Assembly (NCBI GenBank): GCA_015039315.1
Contig: WIDE01000058.1
Coordinates: forward strand, 9,025-54,153
Direction: 5' to 3'
DNA length: 45,129 bases
DNA from: Clavulina sp. PMI_390
Taxonomy: Eukaryota; Basidiomycota; Agaricomycetes; Cantharellales; Hydnaceae
Under the pieces are notes generated by a model. That model did not search any database, was not told the origin of the DNA, and saw only the letters and a list, made by a program, of their open reading frames with translations. The first letter of the stretch is position 1. Every line of letters starts with the position of its first letter. Below, piece by piece: positions 11,501-21,828 of the stretch. The translations under genes and the position numbers were made by a program.

Positions 11501-12131
11501 ATTCCATCTCATATAGGTCTGGATTGACGCCATGCTCGAGGCTGGTATTGAAGTTGAGGTTTGCCATGTTCGCGAGGAGGGCTCAGAAGAAGTCGTTGTC
11601 AAGTCCGGAAAGTCACGGACGGGAGCCCTTATCAAGAAGATTGAGAAAACCAAGGCGAAGAATAAAGCGCAGAAAGAGAAGGACGCTCAGGCAGAGGGCC
11701 AGGACGCCTCCCCCGCACCTGAGGAAGAGCAAAACAAGAGTGGGAAAGGCAAACGCAAGACGAAGGCGAAAGCGCCAGCAAAGGCGCAAACTGAGGATCA
11801 AGATTTGGAGTCCGAGGATGAGGTCGTAATTGTGGATGCTCCCGCCACAGAAACCCCGGCCCCACCTTCGCCTGGCCCAGAGTCCAAGCCAGCTACCCCT
11901 GCGCCGCAGACCCCTACTCCCACATTCAAAAACATGAGCACGGTTTCCTCGAAGAAGAAGAAAGCCCTCATCAAGTATGAGCTCATTAAGGAGGATGATC
12001 CGCGTTATGATGAGATTCACTATGCAGGTGAATATACGCCGTCAAATAAGCGGGCTCGTTCGTCGTCTACCACCAGTCGTGGCGCATCGTCGACTGTGCC
12101 CAATCCCAAACGAGCTCGCAGTTCGTTATAG
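8516..12131 (+). CDS. FAN1: FAN1-type structure-specific nuclease
   Basis: Homologue of Fanconi-associated nuclease 1, a nuclear 5' flap endo/exonuclease of DNA interstrand-crosslink repair. Thirteen exons splice to about 956 residues: 8516-8681, 8746-8832, 8890-9045, 9117-9125, 9175-9323, 9382-9616, 9673-10062, 10122-10248, 10320-10426, 10507-10870, 10925-11225, 11292-11456 and 11517-12131. In order they give the N-terminal helical block (LIATVLEYES, RYLFVRLALRRRSK), a SAP-like segment (DEIKNLATKLKV to RAELIQALL), the helical/TPR core (RVNLVFFRSTEY, LHRYDDEVKLLRELL, LWYDRLALVLM), the GFKG/LLFWEIIF/PLDI block and the VRR-NUC nuclease. The nuclease shows GVPDLLIWN and FVEVKGPGD, supplying the Asp, Glu and Lys of the PD-(D/E)XK site. 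A Lys/Pro-rich tail of about 180 residues with likely nuclear signals follows. One intron (11226-11291) begins with GC. The extreme N-terminus is the least certain part. Confidence 0.85.
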
Positions 12132-12401
12132 TTCTGGATTTATACCGATTTTACCACAGTTACCGTACATATCTCCCTCCTTTTCGATATCTTTTCCATG
12201 TGATTTTGACATTAGCTTATGTTTATTATCTGTTCAATGAAAGGGGTTCCAGGATTCGTTCATAACATCCTAGCACGGAGCACAGATTAGGTGTGGGGGA
12301 TAAATATGCAAGGTGATGGGTATGATTTACTACATAACAAAGCAAGCAAGAGCTGGTATGGCATGTGATCGCTGGCCGAAGCAAGAGGGGTATGCCACGC
12401 A
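12132..12401. other. Intergenic region between convergent genes
   Basis: Short spacer between the 3' ends of FAN1 and the AP-2 mu gene. It should hold both polyadenylation regions; I see AT-rich stretches but no clear single signal. Confidence 0.5.
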
Positions 12402-14688
12402 TTAGAACTAGTGTATTGGAATATCCCAGTCAGCCACATGAGGCGCAAAACGTCCACAGCAAAACAAAGAACCTCCACTTACCCGAACTTGGTAACTCCC
12501 TGCCGCCTTTGTGAGGTACCGCACCCACTTGACGCTGTTATAGTTGCTCTTCTCAAAGATTTTCAGGAAGCGCACCATCAACCCTGAGGAGGTGAACATG
12601 AGGACTTGGAAGTCGACATCAATGGGCGGTCGGGCCCATGCAACGCGGTTGGTTGTCGAGGTGAGTTCCGCCATAGCGGTGAGGGTGCATTCTGCTCCGC
12701 CTTGCAAGCGAGGAATCCTAGGAGGATTTGCGGAGGAAACGGCCGATAGTTAGCATGGTCCTATCACTCAGAAAGGCGGGTGGCATGAGATATATTACGA
12801 AAAAGAATACTCACTTCCATACGATCACGTTCTCCTCGGGCACGTACTTCCCCTTGCCTGTTGCGCACTTGACATCCACTGTAGTCGTATTCAGCGGCGT
12901 CGGTATTCTCAAGATGATATCTGTAGCAGCGAGCTTATTCCCAAAAGTCGTGCGGACAGCGACGGTGTATTCCACTTTTGATCTTCCATGCTCGATAACG
13001 ATGGGTTGGATGCGGAGTGGCAGGTTCACGTTGGTTGTGCAGCGATATCTGATTGAGTGAGTAGGTGATTTGATCGATCGTGGTTGCCATCGAGGGCGGC
13101 AAGCAGGTCGAGGTGAGGCACGATGCATGGAGATAGGTGTGGGAAAGAACAACAGCCGCAGTCAAGTGTGGGTGGGGAATATGGAGTCCGGGAAAGCGAG
13201 CCAAGAAGTCATTTTGATGACGGAGATGATGGAGGAGGGGAGTGGGGATGGCAAATGAAGGTAAAATGAGAAAATGATGGATAATCAGACGACGACATGC
13301 AAAGGTCATTACTCACTTCATAAGCTCAAATTCACCGTCTGGGGGAATGAAGCTGATGGTGCGATCGACATCAAACTTGGTCAGCCGGACACATTGGTGG
13401 AATTGGCAATCGTCCAATTCGACGGCATTGTCGCCTGCTGATCCACGTTCACTAATAAGTACTGATCAGCTTTTTGGCGGGCTTGACGGCAGCAGCGAGT
13501 GGATGGATTGTTACCTCTTTTCAAGAACAATCTTGTCGTTGAGGCCAAATTTACACTCTGGTTCACCAGAGAGGTATGCCCTCATGAGGATGACACCATC
13601 TACGTCTGCGCGAAGTACGCTCCCTTTTTGCGCGTGTTATGGAGTGCGGCGGCGGGTAGATCACGGATGTATGAGAATATGTATGAAACATTCATAGTGT
13701 GGGGAAAAGGATGGACCTTTGGAGCTCATCATCAGATTGACAGTCTCGACCACATCCACAAACGCTTCGTTTTTGCGATATTTGACCCCGGCTTTCCGCC
13801 AACTCACATTACCGGTGGCTTGCGATGTGATCTTCGAGGAGTCTTCTCTCTAGAAGCCAGAAAGGAGTGTCAGTTGGGTTGATGCGCCCCATCAAATGAT
13901 GTCGTCTTGACGTGCGTACCACTGCCAACTCGGACTTGACACTCTCCGTGGTGATATACATCTTCAGCGCATCAATTTCGCTGTTCTGGGGGAAGCCGAA
14001 GTCGAGGATCTCTAATTGTGGCAAAGGTACAAGATGAGCGAGAGCGACCAACGTCACTAGCGCCTGGCAAAGCTTACTCACCATCAATGAGCTCATAGAT
14101 GAGAACGAAGTTATTCTTGACAGACTCCTCGTCAAGCTTCCCGAAGTAAGCTTTTGCGATTGCGTTAAAGCGATAACAAAACTCAAAGACGAGCGCAGCA
14201 TTCGCATTGGACCTATAAAAATATCGCGTTGCTGAGATTCGCCAAACTCAGATACCAGAGTGATGGCATACAGACTTTGTCACAGCAACAACATAGACAT
14301 TGTTGACTCTAACATGGAAGAAGCTAGTGGAGCCGAGGGTGATGATTGGGGAGCGGACATCAGAGTTGGAGACGACTTGTATCCGGAAGACATCGGCGAT
14401 GGATCGCCTATTTCAATGGATGGGGTGTTGTGGTATGATAGACGCTCAGGTTTCAATGGACAGCTCGCTTCACTTTCAATAACCATACCGTAGGTCAGTT
14501 CGATACAGTCGAGAGATCAGGACCTTTTGGAAATAAGTGGGTTGGTGAATGATGGCGGTTTGGGAGACCAAGTTAGTAAGGAAGATCACACACTTCGCCC
14601 TTTTGGTTGAAGATGAAGAAACCCTAGATATCGAGTCGCATTAGTGCACACGCATGCCTCGTGGGATGATTGTACAAACAGAAATCAT
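12402..14688 (-). CDS. AP-2 clathrin adaptor complex, mu subunit
   Basis: Medium subunit of the plasma-membrane AP-2 complex, which binds YxxPhi cargo signals during endocytosis. On the minus strand a first coding exon of only three codons (MIS, 14688-14680) joins [10 protein letters not shown], then [11 protein letters not shown], then [12 protein letters not shown] and [17 protein letters not shown]. The longin half continues through [12 protein letters not shown] and [15 protein letters not shown]. The C-terminal mu-homology domain shows [49 protein letters not shown] and [17 protein letters not shown]. The last coding exon is six bases (TTC TAA), giving the end [12 protein letters not shown] and the [13 protein letters not shown] region favour AP-2 over AP-1. 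An intron of about 270 nt (roughly 13045-13315) is unusually long for this locus. Confidence 0.85.
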
Positions 14689-15082
14689 GAGCCTATGTCC
14701 GTTGTGCTTGACGTCGAGGGAGTGGAGATGCGCGGCCAAGCAGGCACAAACACATCACGCCCGTTGGCGGCCGTCATCAGCCAGATCAATTCGAGTGTCT
14801 CCGCTCGTCCGGTACTACTGGCACCGTGCTCGGCGAATCCATTGAAACATCATCTGTTTCGTAATTTTTCTAATTATGGAGCTTTTACTGATCAGCAGTC
14901 GTTCGGTCGTCCTCACCACGGCAAGTTGACCCACGCCTCCGGTGAGAGAGAAAGGCGGTCGCATTCCCGTAGCCTGCAACCGAGGCTTGGTACCTTTTGC
15001 AATGCCACCATAGCCTGGACGACCACTCGTAATTGGCGGCTACATATACAAAAACCGTTATCTCACCAGTGACGATCCTTCA
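14689..15082. other. Upstream region of the AP-2 mu gene, nothing else recognised
   Basis: About 400 bp upstream of the AP-2 mu start. Open frames on the + strand overlap here but resemble no family I know and have no matching promoter or splice pattern. It probably contains the AP-2 mu promoter and leader. Confidence 0.4.
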
Positions 15083-15262
15083 TTAGCTCGTTGTCTTCAC
15101 CAGATCAACAGCGACGAGTCGAAATTCCGGGGTCTCAATGTATCCACAGGTGGTCCGGTCTCGCCGGCGGCAATATTCAGCACTTGTTCTGAATATCTTC
15201 TTGGCAGGCTCCACCGCCCCAGCTGATCCAGATCCTGAGTCTTGGGTTTGTTTTGATGTCAT
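15083..15262 (-). CDS. Possible small protein of unknown function
   Basis: A 59-residue reading frame starting MTSKQTQDSGSGSAG. It has a low-complexity N-terminus followed by a basic stretch with two cysteines (EYCRRRDRTTCGYI). I do not recognise it. It stands alone between two genes, its start context is acceptable, and it could be a real small gene, one exon of a larger gene or chance. Confidence 0.2.
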   Translation of the reverse strand: MTSKQTQDSGSGSAGAVEPAKKIFRTSAEYCRRRDRTTCGYIETPEFRLVAVDLVKTTS

Positions 15263-16105
15263 CTCTTGATGCTCGTGTGACAAAACCACGGACCAGATTG
15301 AAACTTGGTCATTTCCACAGCACAGCCAGCAGCGGAAATCACTAAAAAATGTTCCATGATGCTGTTATAGTTATTGGCAACACTCACGATCTCCCAGTAA
15401 CGGAGCATGAGTCGCATCGTGTGACCATCGGCGTCGACCAGTGATCAACAATCTAAAAGTTCCTATAGCATACGCTGCCTCACTGCCGTCATTTGGCGAA
15501 CCGGCCACCAAGGAAACCATCCGAGTTTGCGCCGCCGGGCCTATCACATCGACATTTATAGCCCTCCACACAGGTATGAATACTCTCTCCTGCTTCCCAT
15601 ATATCCCTTCTTCGCCTGCTCTTTAACGGACATTAACTCATAGATTTCTGGTTGACAACCTTCCTTTCTTCTCTCCTTGGTTTATCTCATCTCGTTGCCT
15701 CGCCAAGCGTTGGCTGCCTACGGTTGGGGACCTGATCAACATCACCACCCTCGCTCGTTGCTTGGATCCAATTTAGATTTCAACCACCCACCTCATAATA
15801 AAGTCAGCAGGCCGCCGCCTCTGCCCCCTTCCTTCTTCCTCTTCGTTCTTCTTCCCCTTTTTTGGTCGTTTCGTTCCCGTTTTCCCTTCTTTTGGTCGAG
15901 ATGGACAGTGTGCAGCGTGTCTGGCGGGAGGTAAGGACCCGATCAAAGTTTTTTTTCTTTGCCATGTCCCCTTTGCTGACGGATCCCTGCCCCCGATGTG
16001 ATCATCGTCAATCACCATCTCATCATCTCAACTACCCCTCCTATCCCTTCCCAAACCTCATCATCGACATTCCTCCCTCTTCCTTACCACCATCCTCAGC
16101 CAACT
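15263..16105 (+). promoter_or_regulatory. Promoter and CT-rich leader of the downstream disordered-protein gene
   Basis: No gene is supported here. From about 15811 to 15895 the + strand is strongly pyrimidine-rich (runs of CTTCCTTCTTCC type), and from about 16010 to 16105 it is again C/T-rich up to the ATG. CT-rich blocks just before start codons are common in basidiomycete promoters and leaders. A TTTATAGC sequence near 15555 is a weak TATA candidate. Confidence 0.4.
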
Positions 16106-17920
16106 ATGCGCACGACCAACTCTTCTCAAGCGGCAGGTCCGCAAGTAGCGCTGGGCGCTCGAGCTCTTTCTTCAAAGAAATCGCTCAACCTACACGGTGT
16201 CCAGACTGCTCAAACTGCGCCTTCTGATCTCACTGCTGCCCCCCAAAGGCATCAGCAAAATCATCTACCTCACCCACAACGCCAAACATCCAATGATACA
16301 TCATCACTCCCTGAGTTGACCTATTCCGAGTCCAGCAGTGGATCAGAGTACTCTCCTTCTAGCGAAAAGCATGCATTTGCCAACTCGGTTCCCGAAGAAG
16401 CGACCGCGGCTGGCCAGAGCAAGCCTCGCAAGCATGTGCCTCCTCCATTGGCGCTCGTGAGCCGAGGCGGTTCTGCTACCGCAACAGCCTCCCAAGCGCC
16501 GACCCATATCCAGGCCTCGCTGACCCGCGTGAGGAGTGAACGAGAGCTTCATCGGCCGAAACCCAGTGGTGCCACCTTGAAGCACTCACAGTCGTACTCA
16601 GTTAGTGGCTCTGGCCTAGTTTCCAACCTGGCAACGTCGTCCTCGAGCTCGCTAGCTCGTTCCCAGTCGCGCTCGCAGCTGCGACGGTATGAGGGGTTAC
16701 CTGCCCATAGCACTTGCGGCGCGGCAAGCAGCGAGACTCAAGGGAAGGAAAATACATCGCTCCAAGCTCATGCACCATCCCTGCATCGGTCTGCATCGAG
16801 TTCTCGCCTGAATCGGTCGCATTCCCAGTCTCGTTCCAGGGCTGCTAAGCCTGGGGGCTCGGATTGTGGCCATTCGGCTGCATCGCCCAGTGTCAGTGTT
16901 GCTGGGAGCTCGACCTCGTGCGACGCTGCATCCACCATCTCCACCTCGACTTCCTCCGCTCCCAGATCCCCCACTAAATCCTCCTCCCTCCGAAGGAAGG
17001 CGTCCAAGTCCTCCATGGCATCTTCCGCCCGCACGCCTCGCGAGAAGAAGCACTACATCCCACAGGGCCAGCGCGCTGGAAGCATCGTGCCGATCTCCTT
17101 CACTGGAGAATTCGACGAAGATGGTGACCCAGTCTTTGAAGATGAGTGGGTTCCTCGCGGTAGGAGGGGACGAGGGATGTCGGAGCCCAAGTCTTCTGTC
17201 TCAGCTACAACTCCCGTTGTTGTCCTGGAGCAGGAGCCCGCCGCCCCCGTCGCTGCCGGCATTAGCGAGAAGAAAAAGAAGACTTTGACGATCTTTGATA
17301 CATTCTCCTTCCCTCTTCCTCCCACTCCAACCCCTCCTATGGCGCGAAGCCCTTCGACTGTTGGAGGTCACCGAGCTACCGCTTCGGAAGGCTTGATCCA
17401 CTCGCCGCTCCTGGCCGTTCCCGACCATCCTCACCCTGCTGCTGCCTCCATCGCGCACGCCCCGTCGCCATTGAGGAGACCTGGGTTCGGCCCGAGGCCC
17501 TTGCCTCGTGCGCCATCTCCTCAGCAACCTTCTTCCCAATCTACCTCACCTTCATCTACATCCAACGTCCCCACGCCAACCGCATTTGTGTCCCTCCCCG
17601 TTACTAGCCCGTTGTCAGCCAAGCGTAGCGCACGCCTGCTCTCCCCACGATCCATCTCGGCTGGTGGGATTAATGAGCTTGGCCAGCAGCTCCATTCTCA
17701 AGGACCGTTGCAGTCGTTCTTGAGCCTCCACAGCCCGTTGCCACCTATGCCCATGAGCGGCAAGGTGGCTGAGGTTGGTGAGGTCCGCATCCGCGAGGAG
17801 GATGACGATATGCCGTTGCCTCCTGGATCTGCTCGGGCGATGGATGCAGGCATCTCATTCGAGAGCGCGATGGGTATGGATCAATTGATTGGGATGGTGG
17901 ATGCTGCTATTGCTGCTTGA
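16106..17920 (+). CDS. Large Ser/Ala/Pro-rich disordered protein, unknown function
   Basis: Single open exon of 604 codons from ATG 16106, chosen because it follows a C/T-rich leader; an in-frame start at 15998 would add 36 residues. The protein is dominated by Ser, Pro, Ala and Arg, with many SRSQSRS-like and TSPSS-like segments, and is probably intrinsically disordered and heavily phosphorylated. The one block that looks constrained is near residues 314-358: KKHYIPQGQRAGSIVP, then FTGEFDEDGDPVFEDEW and RGRRGRG. An acidic stretch near the end (REEDDDMPLPPG) is followed by the terminal sequence IGMVDAAIAA. There is no membrane segment. I do not recognise the family and assign no function. Confidence 0.65.
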   Translation: MRTTNSSQAAGPQVALGARALSSKKSLNLHGVQTAQTAPSDLTAAPQRHQQNHLPHPQRQTSNDTSSLPELTYSESSSGSEYSPSSEKHAFANSVPEEATAAGQSKPRKHVPPPLALVSRGGSATATASQAPTHIQASLTRVRSERELHRPKPSGATLKHSQSYSVSGSGLVSNLATSSSSSLARSQSRSQLRRYEGLPAHSTCGAASSETQGKENTSLQAHAPSLHRSASSSRLNRSHSQSRSRAAKPGGSDCGHSAASPSVSVAGSSTSCDAASTISTSTSSAPRSPTKSSSLRRKASKSSMASSARTPREKKHYIPQGQRAGSIVPISFTGEFDEDGDPVFEDEWVPRGRRGRGMSEPKSSVSATTPVVVLEQEPAAPVAAGISEKKKKTLTIFDTFSFPLPPTPTPPMARSPSTVGGHRATASEGLIHSPLLAVPDHPHPAAASIAHAPSPLRRPGFGPRPLPRAPSPQQPSSQSTSPSSTSNVPTPTAFVSLPVTSPLSAKRSARLLSPRSISAGGINELGQQLHSQGPLQSFLSLHSPLPPMPMSGKVAEVGEVRIREEDDDMPLPPGSARAMDAGISFESAMGMDQLIGMVDAAIAA

Positions 17921-18718
17921 TAGAAAGAACCCGATACCCACGTTGCCTTGTGGCGTTCTCGTTCCTTGCTGTTTCTCTTTTTTTGAGTCATCTCTTGTCA
18001 GTCTGACGTATCACTCCATATATCCGTCTGTGCATGATTATCTATGTATCAATTGGTCGCTCTTAGGTAGCGATTTGTCTACTCAGAAGTATGTCTGCAT
18101 CTTACAATCATTCATCAACCCTTAGCATACCTTTCTCTCTCTTTCTTGTCCAATGTCTCCACAAATTCAAGCCTGCAACCTCGCATACTTGTGCAATATC
18201 ATTATGACATTTGTCCTGTGCACCAATCTACGCCACGCATCGGCTTTATACCGCCACAGGCGACGAAGAGGCGCTGAGCAGGGACCACATTTGTTCCAAA
18301 GCCTTCGATGATGTTCGATCGCCCCGATTCGGACGACCATTGAGTTCGTGGTTGGCGCTGGACATTTGTCGCAATAAAAAACGCAGAAATTATCGTAAAT
18401 TTCCTGAACGTAGCTGCGATACCATAAACTTATTTTCCCTGTTCTCCGCGTGGGTTATACTAGAGAAAAGGGGGAAAACGCGAGCAGGAACGCTTACATA
18501 AGATTCCCTGCGGTTCCTCGAACTTCCCTCTTCGCGTTCTATTTCCTTCCCTCTTGAATACTTTTCGAAAAACATATAAGTACGCGCCTCTTTCTCCATC
18601 CTTCTCATCCCCCCCTCTTGCTCACTACCCCCCACACGTGTTTTAACACACACTATCCACCTCTCTCAACACCCATCTCCATCCACAGCCTTCTCCACCC
18701 CCACCCACCAACATCAAA
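17921..18718 (+). promoter_or_regulatory. 3' flank of the disordered-protein gene and Hsp90 promoter
   Basis: No gene is supported in this 800-bp stretch. The Hsp90 promoter occupies the right half. A TATA box (CATATAAG) lies at 18573-18580, about 140 bp before the ATG, followed by a C/T-rich leader (18581-18715). A two-unit heat-shock-element core TTCCTGAA is at 18401-18408, and further TTC/GAA units occur at 18513-18530 and 18562-18568 with imperfect spacing. I see no textbook three-unit element, so heat regulation is plausible rather than shown. Confidence 0.45.
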
Positions 18719-21214
18719 ATGGCCACTGAGAGCTTTGGCTTCCAAGCTGAGATCAGCCAGCTGCTCGACCTCATCATCAGTAAGTCATTCTAGCTTCTGC
18801 GATAGCGCATTCGATCGATAGCGGTTTCTGACTCGAAATGATCGCGCTTGATTCTCCCATCTCCGCCGCAATCTCTTTTTTTCGTCGCGTCTGTGCCTGC
18901 ACGTGTCGTCTCCCTCAGACACCTTCTACTCCAACAAGGAGATCTTCCTGCGAGAGCTCATCTCCAACGGCTCTGATGCCCTCGATAAAATCCGCTATGC
19001 ATCCCTCACCGATCCCAGCCAGCTCGAGTCCGAGCCCGAGCTGTACATCCGCATCACCCCCGACAAGGCCAACAAGGTCCTCTCCATCCGCGATACCGGT
19101 GTTGGTATGACCAAGGCCGATCTCGTCAACAACCTCGGTACCATCGCCAAGTCTGGTACCAAGGCCTTCATGGAGGCCCTCACCTCTGGTGCGGATATCT
19201 CCATGATCGGCCAGTTCGGTGTGGGTTTCTACTCGGCGTACCTCGTCGCTGAGCGTGTGCAGGTGATCACCAAGCACAACGATGACGAGCAGTACATCTG
19301 GGAGTCTGCTGCTGGTGGTACCTTCACCATCACCCCCGACACCGTCAACCCCCCACTGGGTCGTGGTTCCGAGATGCGTCTTTACCTCAAGGAGGATCAG
19401 CTAGAGTACCTTGAGGAGAAGAAGATCAAGGAGATCGTCAAGAAGCACTCCGAGTTCATCTCCTACCCCATCCAGCTTGTCGTGACCAAGGAGGTCGAGA
19501 AGGTACGTTTTCATTTCCACTTGATCTCATGTTCGGGCGAATCGTGAGGCTGACTGTATTGCCCTCATGAACCTTGCAGGAGGTCGAAGATGACGAGGTC
19601 GAGGAGGACAAGCCCGAGTCGAAGATCGAGGAGGTCGACGATGAGGAGACCGAGAAGAAGAAGAAGACCAAGAAGGTCAAGGAGGTTGAGACCGAGAACG
19701 AGGAGCTCAACAAGACCAAGCCCCTCTGGACTCGTAACCCTCAGGAGATCACTCCCGAGGAGTACTCTTCCTTCTACAAGAGTCTCAGCAACGACTGGGA
19801 GGACCATCTTGCTGTCAAGCACTTCTCCGTTGAGGGCCAGCTCGAGTTCAAGGCTATCCTCTACATCCCCAAGCGGTGAGTTCATATTTTGTTCCTATTC
19901 ATACAACTCTTATTGATTAAATTTCTCTTGCTCAGTGCTCCCTTCGATCTCTTCGAGACCAAGAAGAAGCGCAACAACATCAAGCTCTATGTCCGTCGTG
20001 TCTTCATCATGGACGACTGCGAGGACCTCATCCCCGAGTACCTCAACTTCGTCCGTGGTATCGTCGATTCCGAGGATCTGCCCCTCAACATCTCGCGTGA
20101 GACCCTCCAGCAGAACAAGATTCTCAAGGTCATCCGCAAGAACATCATCAAGAAGTGCCTTGACCTGTTCACTGAGATCGCCGAGGACAAGGAGAACTTC
20201 AACAAGTTCTACGAGGCCTTTGGCAAGAACCTCAAGCTCGGTATCCACGAGGATGCCCAAAACCGCAGCAAGCTCGCCGAGTTCCTGCGCTTCCACTCCA
20301 CCAAGTCCACCGACGAGATGACCTCGCTCAATGGTGAGTTGCCTCCACAGATTGGGAATCTATTGCACGTTTACTAATTTTGGACTGCCCACTTCAGACT
20401 ACATCACCCGCATGCCCGAGGTCCAGAAGTCGATCTACTACCTCACTGGCGAGTCTCTCGCCTCCGTCCGTGACTCCCCCTTCCTCGAGGTCCTCAAGAA
20501 GAAGGGCTTCGAGACTCTCCTGCTCATCGACCCCATCGACGAGTACGCCATCACCCAACTCAAGGAGTTCGATGGCAAGAAGCTCGTCTGTGTCTCCAAG
20601 GAGGGCCTCGAGCTCGAGGAGACAGAGGAGGAGAAGAAGGAGCGCGAGGAGGAGACTGCCGCCTTCGAGGACCTCTGCAAGACCATCAAAGATGCTCTTG
20701 GAGACAAGGTCGAAAAGGTCGTCATCTCCAACCGTATCGCCGACTCGCCTTGCGTGCTCGTCACTGGCCAGTTCGGCTGGAGCTCCAACATGGAGCGTAT
20801 CATGAAGGCTCAGGCTCTCCGTGACTCGAGCATGAGCTCGTACATGGCGAGCAAGAAGACCCTCGAGCTCAACCCCCACAACGCCATCATCAAGGAGCTC
20901 AAGAAGAAGGTTGCGGAGGACAAGGCGGACAAGTCCGTTCGGGACCTCACCTACCTGCTCTTCGAGACTGCTCTCTTGACCTCTGGCTTCGTCCTCGACG
21001 AGCCAACCAACTTCGCCAAGCGGATCTACAGGATGATCTCTCTCGGTCTCGATGTGGACGAGGACGAGGTTGTCCCTGAGGCCGCTGCCGACGAGGCCGC
21101 CCCCGCACTGGAGACCCCCGCTGCCAGCGCCATGGAGGAGATGTAAGTTCCTGTCTTTTTGCCATTGTCACCAATCTACTTGGTACTGATCTATATTCAT
21201 TCTCTAGTGACTAA
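18719..21214 (+). CDS. HSP90: Cytosolic heat shock protein 90
   Basis: ATP-dependent cytosolic chaperone for kinases, receptors and other clients. Six exons: 18719-18779, 18919-19502, 19580-19875, 19936-20333, 20398-21142 and 21208-21214. The N-terminal ATPase domain shows [40 protein letters not shown] and [14 protein letters not shown] charged linker ([15 protein letters not shown] to [13 protein letters not shown]) follows. The middle domain has [20 protein letters not shown] and [20 protein letters not shown], and the C-terminal dimerisation domain includes [12 protein letters not shown]. Without splicing the last intron the protein would end EEM. With it the end is MEEID, a near-copy of the MEEVD peptide bound by TPR co-chaperones. 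The ATG context CAAAATGGCC is strong and codon use is C/G-ending throughout, as expected for a highly expressed gene. Confidence 0.95.
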
Positions 21215-21828
21215 ACGTCCTCCTTTGCTCTCCTACCTCTGCTCCCCTCATTCCCTTGCTTCGCCTGTATTTTACTTCGTCATTCTTGGTATCTGGTCTA
21301 CCTTCACCTCCCGCCGACATCCGACCATTCATTACTCATTATAACGCCCCTTCATGATTTATGAACCTCATTTGCTAGCATTTTTTCTTCAGTTTTACAT
21401 GTGCCAATAAAAAGGAACAGCTTCCTCGCCACTTTCTTCCGCATGATTTGCTCTGGGCATCTATCTGTGTGATCTTTCCATGAGACGGTATTGACGATAT
21501 CTCATCACGAGAAGATCTGAGTCAAGCCAGCCAACGTGACAGCAGCAGGCGATGTGATTCTGATAAACTAAATCTACACTAAAGGAAGGAGGCTGAATGC
21601 ATTCGCAAACACGAGATATTTTCTAATATAAGACGAGAGGAGAGAGAAACGCTAGTACAAGGGAACGTGCACCAAGCGGTATAGCTATGCGAGGCGACCT
21701 AGCTACTTTTCGGTGAGAGGTAAGAGAGGGGAGGCTGTAATCCAAGTCCAAATCCAAGATGTCCAAGAAAGCAGTCGCGTGATATGAGTCGTGATGGGTT
21801 CGTAAAGTTTGAGGGAGGGATGAGAAGT
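21215..21828. other. Intergenic region between convergent genes
   Basis: Spacer between the 3' ends of Hsp90 (+) and the acidic unknown gene (-). It contains the AATAAA noted separately. No gene is visible. Confidence 0.5.
21406..21411 (+). terminator. Candidate polyadenylation signal of Hsp90
   Basis: A perfect AATAAA lies 192 nt downstream of the Hsp90 stop in an AT-rich stretch. Confidence 0.4.

Noticed and set aside
11613..12020. Leu/Arg-rich 135-residue frame on the minus strand within FAN1
   Set aside because: It is the complement of the Lys/Glu/Pro-rich FAN1 tail and has no promoter or family similarity.
12935..13309. 124-residue minus-strand frame spanning the long AP-2 mu intron
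   Set aside because: Its middle is intronic; clear splice sites on both sides give the conserved ELMK-YRCTTN junction.
18395..18570. Perfect three-unit heat shock element in the Hsp90 promoter
   Set aside because: Only a two-unit core (TTCCTGAA) is perfect; other TTC/GAA units have 1- or 3-nt spacing.
19910..20879. Long minus-strand Leu/Glu-rich frames inside Hsp90
   Set aside because: They are antisense shadows caused by strong C/G third-position bias of the Hsp90 gene.
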